A DNA stretch of 64,000 nt from positions 4,301,782 to 4,365,781 of the forward strand of contig NZ_CP045201.1 of the NCBI RefSeq assembly GCF_014899185.1, given 5' to 3'. Positions 17,170 through 27,200 of the stretch are shown in pieces. How positions within the stretch are numbered: position 1 is the stretch's first letter; every line of letters starts with the position of its first letter. The notes under the pieces are model-generated. The model was given only the letters and a program-made list of their open reading frames with translations, made no database searches and had not been told where the DNA came from. Both the position numbers and the translations under genes were made by a program. Source of the stretch: Pseudooceanicola spongiae. GTDB lineage: Bacteria; Pseudomonadota; Alphaproteobacteria; Rhodobacterales; Rhodobacteraceae.

Positions 17170-18687
17170 TCACGCATGCGCCACCTCCAGCCCGTGCGCG
17201 CCGCCCATCATCAGGCCGATCTCTTCCATGCTCAGCCCCTTGGCGGGCCGGATCTCCGACAGACGCCCCTCGTTCAGCGCCGCGAAATTGTCCGCAACCT
17301 CCATCAGCTCGTCCAGATCCTGGCTGATCACCACGATCGCCGCGCCACCCACGGCCAGGTCCAGCAAGGCCTGCCGGATCACCGCCGCAGCCGAGGCATC
17401 GACCCCCCAGGTCGGCTGGTTCACCACCAGCACATCTGGGCGTTGCATGACCTCGCGGCCAATGACGAATTTCTGCAGGTTGCCCCCGGAAAGCGCCCGC
17501 GCTGCCGTCTCCGGCCCCGGGGTGCGCACATCGAAACGCTTGATGATCGCCTCGGCAAAGCTCTTCGCCTTGCCCCATTTCAGAAACCCGTTCTGCATCA
17601 GCGCTTCGCGCTCGGCGCCGGTCAGCAGGGCGTTCTCGGTCAGGCTCATATTCGGCGCCGCCGCATGGCCCAGACGTTCCTCGGGCGCCGTCAGCAACCC
17701 CATCTTGCGCCGCGCGCCGGGGCCCTTGGCACCGATCTCGGCGCCATCCAGCACCACCATCCCCGGTTTCGCCAGAATCTCGCCGGCCAGCGCCGCCAGC
17801 AGCTCGTCCTGACCGTTGCCAGCCACTCCCGCCAGCCCCAGTACCTCGCCCGCACGCACCTCGAGCGAGATGTCCTTCAGCGACGTCCCGAACTGCCCCG
17901 GCGATGTCACCGACAGCCCGCGCAGCGCCAGCCGCACCGCGCCTGGCACCGTCGCCGCGCGCTCGGGGCGGTGCAGCTCGCTGCCCACCATCAGCTCGGC
18001 CATCTGCGCGGCAGAGGTGTCGCGCGGCACGCAGGTGCCGACCTTCTTGCCCAGACGCAGGATCGTCGCCTCGTCACACAAGGCCCGGATCTCCTCCAGT
18101 TTGTGCGAGATATAGAGGATCGAGGTCCCCTCGGCCTTCAGCTTGCGCAGGGTGGCGAACAGGATCTCCACCTCCTGCGGCGTCAGCACCGAGGTCGGCT
18201 CGTCCATGATCAGCAGCTTCGGGTCCTGCAGCAGGCAGCGGATGATCTCGACCCGCTGACGTTCGCCCGCCGACAGATCGCCGACGATCTTCCACGGATC
18301 CAGCGGCAAGCCATACTGTTCGGAGACATCGGTGATCTTCGCCGCCAGCTCACTGGTTTTCGGAGGGTTCGCCATCCCGAGCGCGACATTCTCCGCCACG
18401 TTCAGCGCGTCAAACAGCGAAAAGTGCTGAAACACCATCGCCACGCCAGCGGCGCGCGCCGCCTGCGGCTCAGCCGGGGTATATTCGCGCCCCTGCAGTA
18501 CCATGTGGCCGCTGTCGGGCTTCACCAGCCCGTAAATCATCTTGACCAGCGTCGATTTCCCGGCGCCGTTTTCCCCCAGCAGAGCATGCACTTCGCCCGG
18601 CTCGATATCGAAGGACACGTCGCTGTTGGCGACCACGCCCGGATAGGCCTTCGTCAGGCCCCTGATTGAAAGAAGTTTCCCCGTCAC
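17170..18687 (-). CDS. Nucleoside/purine ABC transporter ATP-binding protein (two NBDs)
   Basis: A 505-residue fused double ATPase. NBD1 has Walker A GENGAGKST (38-46), signature LSAGERQRVEI and Walker B LLIMDEPTSVL. NBD2 is the usual degenerate type: its P-loop is GVAGNGQDELL, without the Lys, and its Walker B region reads VLVVNQPTWGVD, while the signature ALSGGNLQKF is kept. This is normal for sugar- and nucleoside-type importers, where NBD1 does most ATP hydrolysis. It lies 11 bp after xdhC and drives the two permeases downstream. Confidence 0.92.
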   Translation of the reverse strand: MTGKLLSIRGLTKAYPGVVANSDVSFDIEPGEVHALLGENGAGKSTLVKMIYGLVKPDSGHMVLQGREYTPAEPQAARAAGVAMVFQHFSLFDALNVAENVALGMANPPKTSELAAKITDVSEQYGLPLDPWKIVGDLSAGERQRVEIIRCLLQDPKLLIMDEPTSVLTPQEVEILFATLRKLKAEGTSILYISHKLEEIRALCDEATILRLGKKVGTCVPRDTSAAQMAELMVGSELHRPERAATVPGAVRLALRGLSVTSPGQFGTSLKDISLEVRAGEVLGLAGVAGNGQDELLAALAGEILAKPGMVVLDGAEIGAKGPGARRKMGLLTAPEERLGHAAAPNMSLTENALLTGAEREALMQNGFLKWGKAKSFAEAIIKRFDVRTPGPETAARALSGGNLQKFVIGREVMQRPDVLVVNQPTWGVDASAAAVIRQALLDLAVGGAAIVVISQDLDELMEVADNFAALNEGRLSEIRPAKGLSMEEIGLMMGGAHGLEVAHA

Positions 18688-18698
18688 CCTACCGTTCC

Positions 18699-19667
18699 CT
18701 ATCCGCCATCGCGGCTCTTCTTGGCCTGTACGGCCTTGTTGACCTCTCCGGGCCTTGATGCGTCTTGTCGCGCCGATTGCCTCAGTAGCGCAGCGGCTAC
18801 GCCCACGGCAATCTCTTGCGGATGTTTGCCGAGCTCCGGTGCGCCAATCGGGCAGTCGATGCTCGCAATACGGGCAGGATCATGGCCCATGCCCGCCAGC
18901 CGTTTGCGAAACCGCGCCCACTTGCTGGCGGACCCGATCAATCCACAGCGCGCAAACCCGCGCCCCAACAGGGTATCACACAGCGCCAGATCCAGCGCAT
19001 GGGAATAGGTCAGGATCAGATGCTCCGCCGCGCGCGGCGCATGCGCCGCCAACAGCGCCGGATCGACAGCGGGCAGCATCGTCACCCCTTCCGGAATCAC
19101 CTCGGGAAACCGCCCCGCCCCGGTATCGACCCATGTGATCGCAAAGCCGGGCAGGGGCGCCAGCACGGCGACGATCGCCCGCCCGACATGCCCCGCACCC
19201 CAGACCCAGACCTCGCGGCTCGGGCGCGCCACCGGCTCGACCATCCAGCCCTCGATCAGCTGCGCGCGCGGCAGATTGCCGGACCGCGCCCCCGCCAGCA
19301 CCCGCTTGACGGCAAAGGGCATATCACCCGCCCCCCGCGCAATCACAACCTCATCCAACGCCGCCACCCGCACGGAGTCGTAAACCTCATAAAGCAGCGT
19401 CACCGCCCCGCCACAGCATTGCCCCAGATCGGGCCCGAGGGCGCGTTTTTCGAGCCGGTCCGCGTCCGCCCCCAGCATCTCCCGCGCCCGCAGCATCGCC
19501 TCATGCTCCAGCGTGCCGCCGCCGATGGTGCCCTGAAACAGGGTCTCGCCCACCAGCATCGCCGCGCCCGCCTCCCGGGGAACCGAGCCGCGCGTCTGCG
19601 CCACGACCACCCGTACGACGCGGCCCGCCTGCGCCACGGCGCTGCGCAGGCCGACCAGATCAAACAC
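18699..19667 (-). CDS. xdhC: Xanthine dehydrogenase accessory protein XdhC
   Basis: This 322-residue chaperone sulfurates and inserts the molybdenum cofactor into XdhB. The XdhC/CoxI domain is seen in RVVVAQTRGSVPREAGAAML and GTIGGGTLEHEA, with GQCCGGAV carrying the conserved Cys pair. The Rossmann-like C-terminal part has WVWGAGHVGRAIV and ends with ASIDCPIGAPELGKHPQEIA. It begins with GTG at 19667 and overlaps the xdhB stop by 8 bases, so the genes are coupled. Confidence 0.93.
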   Translation of the reverse strand: MFDLVGLRSAVAQAGRVVRVVVAQTRGSVPREAGAAMLVGETLFQGTIGGGTLEHEAMLRAREMLGADADRLEKRALGPDLGQCCGGAVTLLYEVYDSVRVAALDEVVIARGAGDMPFAVKRVLAGARSGNLPRAQLIEGWMVEPVARPSREVWVWGAGHVGRAIVAVLAPLPGFAITWVDTGAGRFPEVIPEGVTMLPAVDPALLAAHAPRAAEHLILTYSHALDLALCDTLLGRGFARCGLIGSASKWARFRKRLAGMGHDPARIASIDCPIGAPELGKHPQEIAVGVAAALLRQSARQDASRPGEVNKAVQAKKSRDGG

Positions 19668-22089
19668 CGCGCACCCGCTTTACAGCGGCCAACACCCTCT
19701 CGGGCGTCGCCGGGGCATCCAGCGCCGGATAGGCAGTGCCGCAGGCTGCCACCGCATCCGACAGCGCCATCAGGGCCGAAACACCATGCATGAACGGCGG
19801 CTCCCCCACGGCTTTCGAGCGATAGATCGTCGCCGCCGGGTTCGGCTCATCCCACAGATCGACGTTGAACACCCGAGGCCGGTCGCCACAGGCCGGGATT
19901 TTGTAGGTCGAGGGCGCATGGGTGCGCAGTTGCCCCTTGCCGTCCCAGACCAGCTCCTCCGTGGTCAGCCAGCCCGCCCCTTGCACATAGCCGCCCTCAA
20001 TCTGCCCGATATCAATCGCCGGGTTCAGGCTGCTGCCCGCGTCATGCAGAATATCGGCGCGCAGAATGCGGTACTCCCCGGTCAGCGTGTCAACCACCAC
20101 CTCGGTCAGGGCCGCGCCATGGGCAAAGTAGAAGAACGGCCGCCCCGCCCCCCTGATCCGGTCCCAGGCGAGGTCCGGCGTCTTATAATGCCCGGTGGCC
20201 GACAGGCTCACCTGAGCTTCATAAGCCAGCTGCGCAGCCTTCGCGAAGGTCATCTCATTGCCCCCCGCCAGCACCATGCCACCCTCAAAACGCACGGTCT
20301 CCACGGCCACCTGATGCAGCTCCGCCACCACGCCGGCAATCCGGTCGCGTATGGTGTCGCAGGCCGCCTGTACCGCCATCCCGTTCAGATCGGTCCCGCT
20401 CGAGGCCGCCGTGGCCGAGGTATTCGGCACCTTCGCCGTATCCGTCGCGGTGATCTTCACGTCGCCCAGATCAATCCCGAACCGGCTCGCCGCCACCTGC
20501 GCAACCTTCAGGAACAACCCCTGTCCCATCTCCGTCCCACCATGGTTCAGATGCACCGAGCCGTCCTGATACACATGCACCAAAGCCCCCGCCTGATTGA
20601 GATGCGTCAGCGTGAACGAGATCCCGAACTTCACCGGCGAAAACCCAAGGCCCTTCTTCAGCACCGGATGGCTGTCATTCCACTCATCAACCGCCGCCCG
20701 CCGCGCCGCATAGTCCGACGTCTCCAGGAACCGCTCCGTCAACCGCCCCAGCAGAAAGTCGACAACCTCCTGCCCATACGGTGTCGTCTGTCCGCCTTTC
20801 GCTTTGACAGCCGCACCCTCCACCGGAAACGCCCCCGCCGCCCCACGCGAGGTCACATCTTCCTGTGTTTCCCTGTTGGAAATATCCCGGGGGAGCGGCT
20901 CTGCCGCGGGGGCAGCGCCCCCGACGACACCGCCCACAGGCGCATCCGCATAATAGTTCACCTGCCGCACCTTCACCGGGTCCAGCCCCAGTTCATGCGC
21001 GATATGATCCACCACCCGCTCGATCCCGACGACGCCCTGCGGCCCGCCGAACCCGCGATAAGCGGTGGCCGAGCACATATTGGTCTTCAGCCGATGACTC
21101 TCAATCCGCGCATTCTCCAGCAGATAGGCGTTGTCCGCATGCAGCATCGCGCGGTCCGCAACGGCCAAGGACAGGTCCTGGCTCCACCCACACCGGGTAT
21201 ATTGCACGAAATCAACACCATGGATACGGCCCGTCTCGTCGAAGCCCACCGCATAATCGATCCGGAAATCATGCCGCTTGCCGGTGATGATCATGTCGTC
21301 ATCGCGGTCATAGCGCATCTTCGCAGGCCGTCCGGTCTGGCGCGCCACCACGGCGCAGGCCACGGCGAGCGGGTTGCCCTGGCTCTCCTTGCCGCCGAAG
21401 CCACCGCCCATACGACGCGTCTCGACGCGCACCGCATGCATCGGCTTGCCGATTGCCTCGGCCACCTTATGCTGGATCTCGGTCGGGTGCTGGGTGGAGG
21501 AGGAGACGATCATGTCGCCGCCCTCCTGCGGCATCGCCAGCGCGGCTTGCCCCTCCAGATAGAAATGCTCCTGACCGCCCATCTCGATCCGACCCGTCAG
21601 GCGTTTCGGCGCCGCAGCGATCGCCGCCGCCGCGTCGCCCTTGGCGTAAACTCGCGGACCTTCCTCGAACCGGCTGTCAGCGGCCAGCGCCGCCTCGATC
21701 GTCAGGATCGGCTCTTCCTCGTCAAACGCCATCACCGCCTGACGCGCGGCAAAGCGTGCCGCATGATGACTGGTCGCAGCCACCAGAAAGATCGGCTGAC
21801 CGACAAAGTTCACACGCTCCACCGCCAGCAGCGGCTCATCATGGGCCCCGGCCGAGGTGTCGTTCTCGAACGGCAGATCCGCCGCCAGCAGCACCGCCAC
21901 CACACCCGGCGCCACGCGCACGGGGTCAAGGTCCAGCGAGGTGATCACGCCGCGCGCAACGGGCGAGACGCCGAACGCCAGATGCAGGCAGTTCGCCGGC
22001 GTCGGGATATCGTCGATATAGCGCGCCTCGCCGGTCACATGCAGACGGGCGGCGTCGTGGGGCAGGGGTTTGCGCACCTGGTCGTTCAT
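19660..22089 (-). CDS. xdhB: Xanthine dehydrogenase, molybdenum-binding subunit
   Basis: This 809-residue large subunit holds the molybdopterin catalytic centre that hydroxylates hypoxanthine and xanthine to urate. Seen: GGQEHFYLEGQAALA and RMGGGFGGKESQ, typical Mo-cofactor contacts; AYRGFGGPQG; and GGTEMGQGLFLKVAQVAA near the C-terminus with the GQG motif. The ATG at 22089 overlaps the xdhA stop (ATGA); the frame is open to 22260 only because of high GC. It functions with XdhA in the cytoplasm. Confidence 0.95.
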   Translation of the reverse strand: MNDQVRKPLPHDAARLHVTGEARYIDDIPTPANCLHLAFGVSPVARGVITSLDLDPVRVAPGVVAVLLAADLPFENDTSAGAHDEPLLAVERVNFVGQPIFLVAATSHHAARFAARQAVMAFDEEEPILTIEAALAADSRFEEGPRVYAKGDAAAAIAAAPKRLTGRIEMGGQEHFYLEGQAALAMPQEGGDMIVSSSTQHPTEIQHKVAEAIGKPMHAVRVETRRMGGGFGGKESQGNPLAVACAVVARQTGRPAKMRYDRDDDMIITGKRHDFRIDYAVGFDETGRIHGVDFVQYTRCGWSQDLSLAVADRAMLHADNAYLLENARIESHRLKTNMCSATAYRGFGGPQGVVGIERVVDHIAHELGLDPVKVRQVNYYADAPVGGVVGGAAPAAEPLPRDISNRETQEDVTSRGAAGAFPVEGAAVKAKGGQTTPYGQEVVDFLLGRLTERFLETSDYAARRAAVDEWNDSHPVLKKGLGFSPVKFGISFTLTHLNQAGALVHVYQDGSVHLNHGGTEMGQGLFLKVAQVAASRFGIDLGDVKITATDTAKVPNTSATAASSGTDLNGMAVQAACDTIRDRIAGVVAELHQVAVETVRFEGGMVLAGGNEMTFAKAAQLAYEAQVSLSATGHYKTPDLAWDRIRGAGRPFFYFAHGAALTEVVVDTLTGEYRILRADILHDAGSSLNPAIDIGQIEGGYVQGAGWLTTEELVWDGKGQLRTHAPSTYKIPACGDRPRVFNVDLWDEPNPAATIYRSKAVGEPPFMHGVSALMALSDAVAACGTAYPALDAPATPERVLAAVKRVRGV

Positions 22090-23453
22090 GCCGAAACCTC
22101 CGCAATATCCGTGACTTCGCCCATGTCGGCCAGCAGGTAGCGCGCGAACATGCCGCGCGCGCCCTCCAACCGATAGGCTGCCGAGGCCCGCATGTCCGAG
22201 AGCGGCTGAAAGTCCTGCGCCCATGCGTCCTGCGCCAGCCCCAGAATGCTCTCGTCCCACAGCTGCCCGGTGATCGCCGCCTCGACAGCCGTCGCACGTT
22301 TCGGCGTCGCCGCCATACCCCCAAAGGCAATCCGGGCAGAGGCCACGCGTCCGCCTTCAACCACGATATTGAAGCAGCCACAGACAGCCGAGATATCTTG
22401 ATCCAGCCGCTTGCTCAGCTTGTAGGCCGCGATCCGGTCCGCCTGCCGTGGAAAGCTCACCGCCTCGACGAACTCGCCCGGCTGACGGTCCTGCTTGCCG
22501 TAGGCGACAAAGAAGTCCTCCAGCGGCAGCGAGCGCCGCACGTCGCCACGCCGCAGATGCAGCACCGCACCAAGCGCGATCAGCGCCGGCGGGCTGTCCC
22601 CGATGGGCGAGCCGTTGGCGATATTGCCCCCGACGGTCGCGGCATTCCTCACCTGAACCGAGCCAAACCGGCGCAGCATACCGGCCAGACCGGGATGCAG
22701 CGGCGCAATCGCCGCCAGAAAATCCGTCAGCGAGGTCATCGCGCCAACGCGGATCTCGCCCTCGCCAATCTCGACGCCCTTGAGGTCCGAGCAGCGGTTC
22801 AGAAACGCCACTTCGCCCAGGTCCCGCATGCCCTTGGTGACATGCAGCCCCAGATCGGTAGCCCCCGCGATCAGCGTCGCCTCCGGGTGATCGACATACC
22901 ACGCCGCCAGCGCATCGGCGCTGCGCGGCTGGAACGGGCCAGAGCCCTCAGCCTCATCGGGCATCACAAAGGTCTTGGGCAGATGCGCCGGGGCGGGGTG
23001 GGCAAAGGCTTCTTCGGCGGCGCGGATGATCGGCGCATAGCCGGTGCAGCGGCAGAGGTTGCCCGCCAGCGTCAGGTCATGCGCGTCCGAGCCTGCCAGA
23101 TGCGCCGTCGCCAGCGACATGGTGATGCCCGGCGTGCAGAAGCCGCATTGCGAGCCGTGCTTGTCGATCATCGCCTGTTGCACCGGATGCAGCGCGTCGC
23201 CCTGCTTTAGCCCCTCGACGGTGGTGACAGCGCGGCCCTGAAGCTGGGGCAGGAACAGGATGCAGGCGTTCAGGGCGCGCGGCCCGTCCTCGCCGGTGAC
23301 CATCACCGTGCAAGCGCCACAATCGCCCTCGTTACAGCCTTCCTTGGTGCCGGTCAGCCCGCGCTCGGTGCGCAGCCAGTCCAGCAGAGTGGTCGTCGCG
23401 TGTACATCCGGGATGTCCACGCGTTCTCCGTTCAGGTGAAAGGAGAGTGTCAT
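22086..23453 (-). CDS. xdhA: Xanthine dehydrogenase, FeS/FAD small subunit
   Basis: A 455-residue subunit. The first [2Fe-2S] cluster has Cys 40, 45, 48 (GCNEGDCGAC) and 64. The second has C102-GF-C105 and C133-R-C135 (NLCRCTGY). The FAD domain follows from about residue 190, with ATLIAGATDLGLHVTKG and RNAATVGGNIANGSPIGDS. It passes electrons from the Mo centre to NAD+. It is the first gene of the xdhABC-ABC transporter operon. The upstream 150 bp is AT-rich and contains TATATAAC on the minus strand, a plausible -10, but no strong Shine-Dalgarno precedes the ATG. Confidence 0.95.
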   Translation of the reverse strand: MTLSFHLNGERVDIPDVHATTTLLDWLRTERGLTGTKEGCNEGDCGACTVMVTGEDGPRALNACILFLPQLQGRAVTTVEGLKQGDALHPVQQAMIDKHGSQCGFCTPGITMSLATAHLAGSDAHDLTLAGNLCRCTGYAPIIRAAEEAFAHPAPAHLPKTFVMPDEAEGSGPFQPRSADALAAWYVDHPEATLIAGATDLGLHVTKGMRDLGEVAFLNRCSDLKGVEIGEGEIRVGAMTSLTDFLAAIAPLHPGLAGMLRRFGSVQVRNAATVGGNIANGSPIGDSPPALIALGAVLHLRRGDVRRSLPLEDFFVAYGKQDRQPGEFVEAVSFPRQADRIAAYKLSKRLDQDISAVCGCFNIVVEGGRVASARIAFGGMAATPKRATAVEAAITGQLWDESILGLAQDAWAQDFQPLSDMRASAAYRLEGARGMFARYLLADMGEVTDIAEVSA

Positions 23454-23612
23454 ATGCTATCATCCGCCGCGTTACCCTTGGCGCCCTGAATGCTTTCCCG
23501 ATGCGGCGTAAGAAAAGCGGCGTTATATATTTCTTTTGTCCTAAAAAACCCTGTGGCCCGCGGCTTGGCAAGCCCCCGTAAACTGCAACGGCAACCAATT
23601 GGACAAAAAGGC

Positions 23613-24077
23613 CTATCCGCTAATCTTTTTTGCCAGATCCGACAGTTGATTTGCCGCCGCGCCCCAGCCTTCGTGAAACCCCATCTCTTCGTGGCGGGCG
23701 CGTTCCTCGGAACTGGCATGCAGCAGCATCGCGCTGTAGCGCGTGCCGGCCGCCACCGCATCAAAGGTGACGATGGCGGTCATGAAGCCTGCGCCGGTCG
23801 GGCGAAACCCCGCCCCAAGCGCGTCGGTAAAGCTCAGCAAACGCCCCGGGTCCGCCGCCAGAACACAGCCTTCCGAGGCGATCTCGGTGCCATCGGGCAG
23901 GCGCATCTTGGTGTAGAATCGCCCGCCGCTGCGCGGCTCGATCACCGCCTCGACGGTTTCCACGGGGGCTGGTGTGAACCACTGCATCAGCAGCGCCGGA
24001 TCGGTCCAGCAGCGCCAGACCGCATCGGGGCTGGCGGGAATCGTGCGGGTCAGATGCAGGTCCAGATCAGATGTCAT
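23613..24077 (-). CDS. SRPBCC-superfamily protein (AHSA1-like)
   Basis: A 154-residue START/Bet v1-fold protein. The opening LTRTIPASPDAVWRCWTDPALLMQWFTPAPVE, the middle GGRFYTKMRLPDG, and the ending MGFHEGWGAAANQLSDLAKK are the standard AHSA1 pattern. Such proteins bind hydrophobic ligands or modulate chaperones; no specific role can be assigned. The frame extends far upstream, but ATG 24077 gives the family N-terminus. The ribosome-binding site is weak. It is divergent from dnaE. Confidence 0.85.
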   Translation of the reverse strand: MTSDLDLHLTRTIPASPDAVWRCWTDPALLMQWFTPAPVETVEAVIEPRSGGRFYTKMRLPDGTEIASEGCVLAADPGRLLSFTDALGAGFRPTGAGFMTAIVTFDAVAAGTRYSAMLLHASSEERARHEEMGFHEGWGAAANQLSDLAKKISG

Positions 24078-24245
24078 CAGCTTGGGCTTTCTGTTGCGCG
24101 CGCACACGCCTGAGGAGGGCGATTTGCGATCCGCTCGACTATGGCGGGCACCCTTTCGCGCATCAAGCCAAAAGCCGCGCCCGCTGCGCCTGTTTCCCCT
24201 TGGGCCTTCTTGCTGGGGAGGCAGCGCAGGCTTAGGATCGCGGGC

Positions 24246-27200
24246 ATGAGCACCTCCCCCCGATTCATTCACCTGCGCGTCCATACCGAATATTCGCTTC
24301 TGGAAGGTGCCGTGCGCCTGAAGAAGCTGTCGGGCATGTGCGAGAAGGCCGGAATGCCCGCCGTCGCCATGACCGACACCAACAACATGTTCGCCGCGCT
24401 GGAGTTTTCCGTCACCGCCGCCGGGGCAGGGGTGCAGCCGATCATCGGCTGTCAGGTCGATATCGGCTGGCATGACGCCCAGCCCGGTGAAAAGCAGCAC
24501 GCGCCGTCCCCCATGGTTCTGCTGGCCCAGAACGAGACCGGGTACGAGCATCTGATGAAGCTCAACTCCTGCCTCTATCTCGACAACAACGGCCAGATCC
24601 CGCAGGTCACGCTGGAGGAGCTTGAGGCCCATTCCGACGGCCTCATCTGCCTCACCGGCGGCCCCGATGGCCCCGTGGGGCAGATGCTGCAGGCCGGGCA
24701 CCGTCCCGATGCGCAGGACCTGATGCAGCGCCTCGCGCGCGCCTTTCCGGATCGTCTCTACATCGAACTGCAGCGCCACCCGGACGAAGACGGCCAGCCC
24801 GAAAAGGAACGCCTGACCGAGCGCGGCTTTGTCGAGATGGCCTATGCGATGGACCTGCCGCTTGTCGCCACCAACGACGTCTATTTCCCGACGCCGGACA
24901 TGTACGAGGCCCACGATGCCCTGATCTGCATCGCCGAGGGCGCCTATGTCGACCAGCAGCAGCCCCGCCGACGCCTGACCCGTCAGCACTACTTCAAGTC
25001 CCAGCAGGAGATGGTCACCCTCTTCGCCGACCTCCCCGAGGCTATTGACAACACGGTCGAGATCGCCCGCCGCTGCGCCTTCATGGCCTATCGCCGCGAT
25101 CCGATCCTGCCGAAATTCGCCGATGACGAGGTGCAGGAACTGCGCCGTCAGGCCAACGAGGGGTTGCAACAGCGCCTCTCCGTGATCCCCCATGCGGTGA
25201 CGGTGGAGGAGTACCAGAAGCGCCTCGACTTCGAGCTCGACATCATCGAGGGCATGGGGTTCCCCGGCTACTTCCTGATCGTTGCCGACTTCATCAAATG
25301 GGCCAAGGATCACGACATCCCCGTCGGCCCCGGTCGTGGCTCGGGGGCAGGCTCACTCGTCGCCTACGCGCTGACGGTCACCGACCTTGACCCCCTGCGC
25401 TATTCCCTTCTGTTCGAGCGGTTCCTCAACCCCGAGCGGGTCTCCATGCCCGACTTCGACATCGACTTCTGCATGGACCGGCGCGAAGAAGTCATCCGCT
25501 ACGTCCAGCAGAAGTACGGCCGCGACAAGGTCGGCCAGATCATCACCTTCGGTGCGCTGCTCTCCAAGGCCGCCGTGCGCGATATCGGCCGCGTGCTGCA
25601 AATGCCCTATGGCCAGGTCGACCGCCTGTCCAAGATGATCCCGGTCGAGGGCGTCAAACCCGTCTCCATCGAGCAGGCCCTGATCCAGGAAGACCGCCTG
25701 CGCGAAGAGGCCCGCAACGAAGAGGTTGTCGACCGCCTGCTGAAGTACGGCATGAAGGTCGAGGGGCTGCTGCGCAACGCTTCCACCCACGCCGCCGGTG
25801 TGGTGATCGGCGACCGACCGATTGATGAGCTGGTGCCGCTCTATCAGGATCCCCGCTCGGACATGCCTGCGACGCAGTTCAACATGAAATGGGTGGAGCA
25901 GGCCGGTCTGGTCAAATTCGACTTTCTCGGCCTGAAAACCCTGACCGTGATCCAGAACGCCATTGCCCAGATCCACTCCGGCGGGCGCGACCTGCACACC
26001 GCTGCCGATGGCCGTCACCTCTATGACCCGGCGCCGGGCGGCGAGAACCAGATCAACCTGATTCCGCTGGATGACGAACGCACCTACGACCTCTACGCCC
26101 GCGCCAAGACGGTTGCGGTGTTTCAGGTGGAATCGACGGGCATGATGGATGCCCTGAAACAGATGAAGCCGACCTGTATCGAGGATATCGTCGCCCTCGT
26201 CGCGCTCTACCGTCCCGGCCCGATGGAGAACATCCCGACCTATTGCGAGGTCAAGAACGGGCTGAAGGAGATCACCTCGGTCCACCCCACCATCGACTAC
26301 ATCCTCGCCGAAACTCAAGGCATCATCGTCTACCAGGAACAGGTGATGCAGATCGCGCAGGTCATGGCGGGCTACAGCCTCGGCGGCGCTGACCTGTTGC
26401 GCCGCGCCATGGGTAAGAAGATCAAGGAGGCGATGGACGCCGAGCGCCCGAAGTTCGAAAAAGGTGCCGCCGAAAACGGTGTCGACAAGAAGAAGGCGAC
26501 CGAGGTCTTCGACCTTCTGGAAAAATTCGCCAACTACGGCTTCAACAAATCCCACGCCGCCGCCTATGCCGTCGTCAGCTATCAGACGGCCTGGCTGAAG
26601 GCGAACCACCCGGTCGAGTTCATGGCCGGGGTGATGAATTGCGATATCCACCTCACCGACAAGCTGACGATCTATTTCCAGGAGGTGAAGAAGGGCCTCA
26701 AGCTGCCGTATGTGCCCCCCTGCGTGAACCGCTCGGATGCGACCTTCAAGGTGGTCGATGGCGCGCTCGTCTATGCGCTGGGCGCCCTCAAGAACGTCGG
26801 CGTCGAGGCGATGAAGATGATCGTCGAGGGGCGCGCCGGCAAACCCTTCGCCAACCTCTTTGACGTCGCCCGCCGGGTCGAGCTCAAGAAGGTCGGCAAG
26901 CGCCCGCTGGAAATGCTGGCCCGCGCCGGTGCCTTTGACGAGCTGGACCGCAACCGCCGCCGCGTCTTCGACAGTCTCGATGGGCTGGTGCAATACTCCG
27001 CCGCCTTCTGGGACCAGAAGACCTCCTCTCAGGTGTCGCTGTTCGGCGAGGCGGGCGATGACCTGCCCGAACCGCGCCTCTCGCCCGTGCAGGACTGGCT
27101 GCCCGCCGAACGCCTGACCGAAGAGTTCAAGGCCATCGGCTTCTACCTCTCCGGTCACCCGCTGGATGACTACATGGGCGCGCTGAAGCGCAAGGACGTC

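Noticed and set aside
15991..18669. An 892-codon plus-strand open frame opposite the ABC permease and ATPase genes
   Set aside because: It spans three real genes on the other strand and is dominated by His, Arg, Gln and Pro, typical of antisense frames in high-GC DNA.
17170..18687. The degenerate second nucleotide-binding domain as evidence of gene damage
   Set aside because: Loss of the P-loop Lys in NBD2 is normal in sugar- and nucleoside-type double ATPases.
19786..22140. A 784-codon plus-strand open frame opposite xdhB
   Set aside because: It is an antisense shadow of a clear molybdenum hydroxylase with overlapping operon neighbours.
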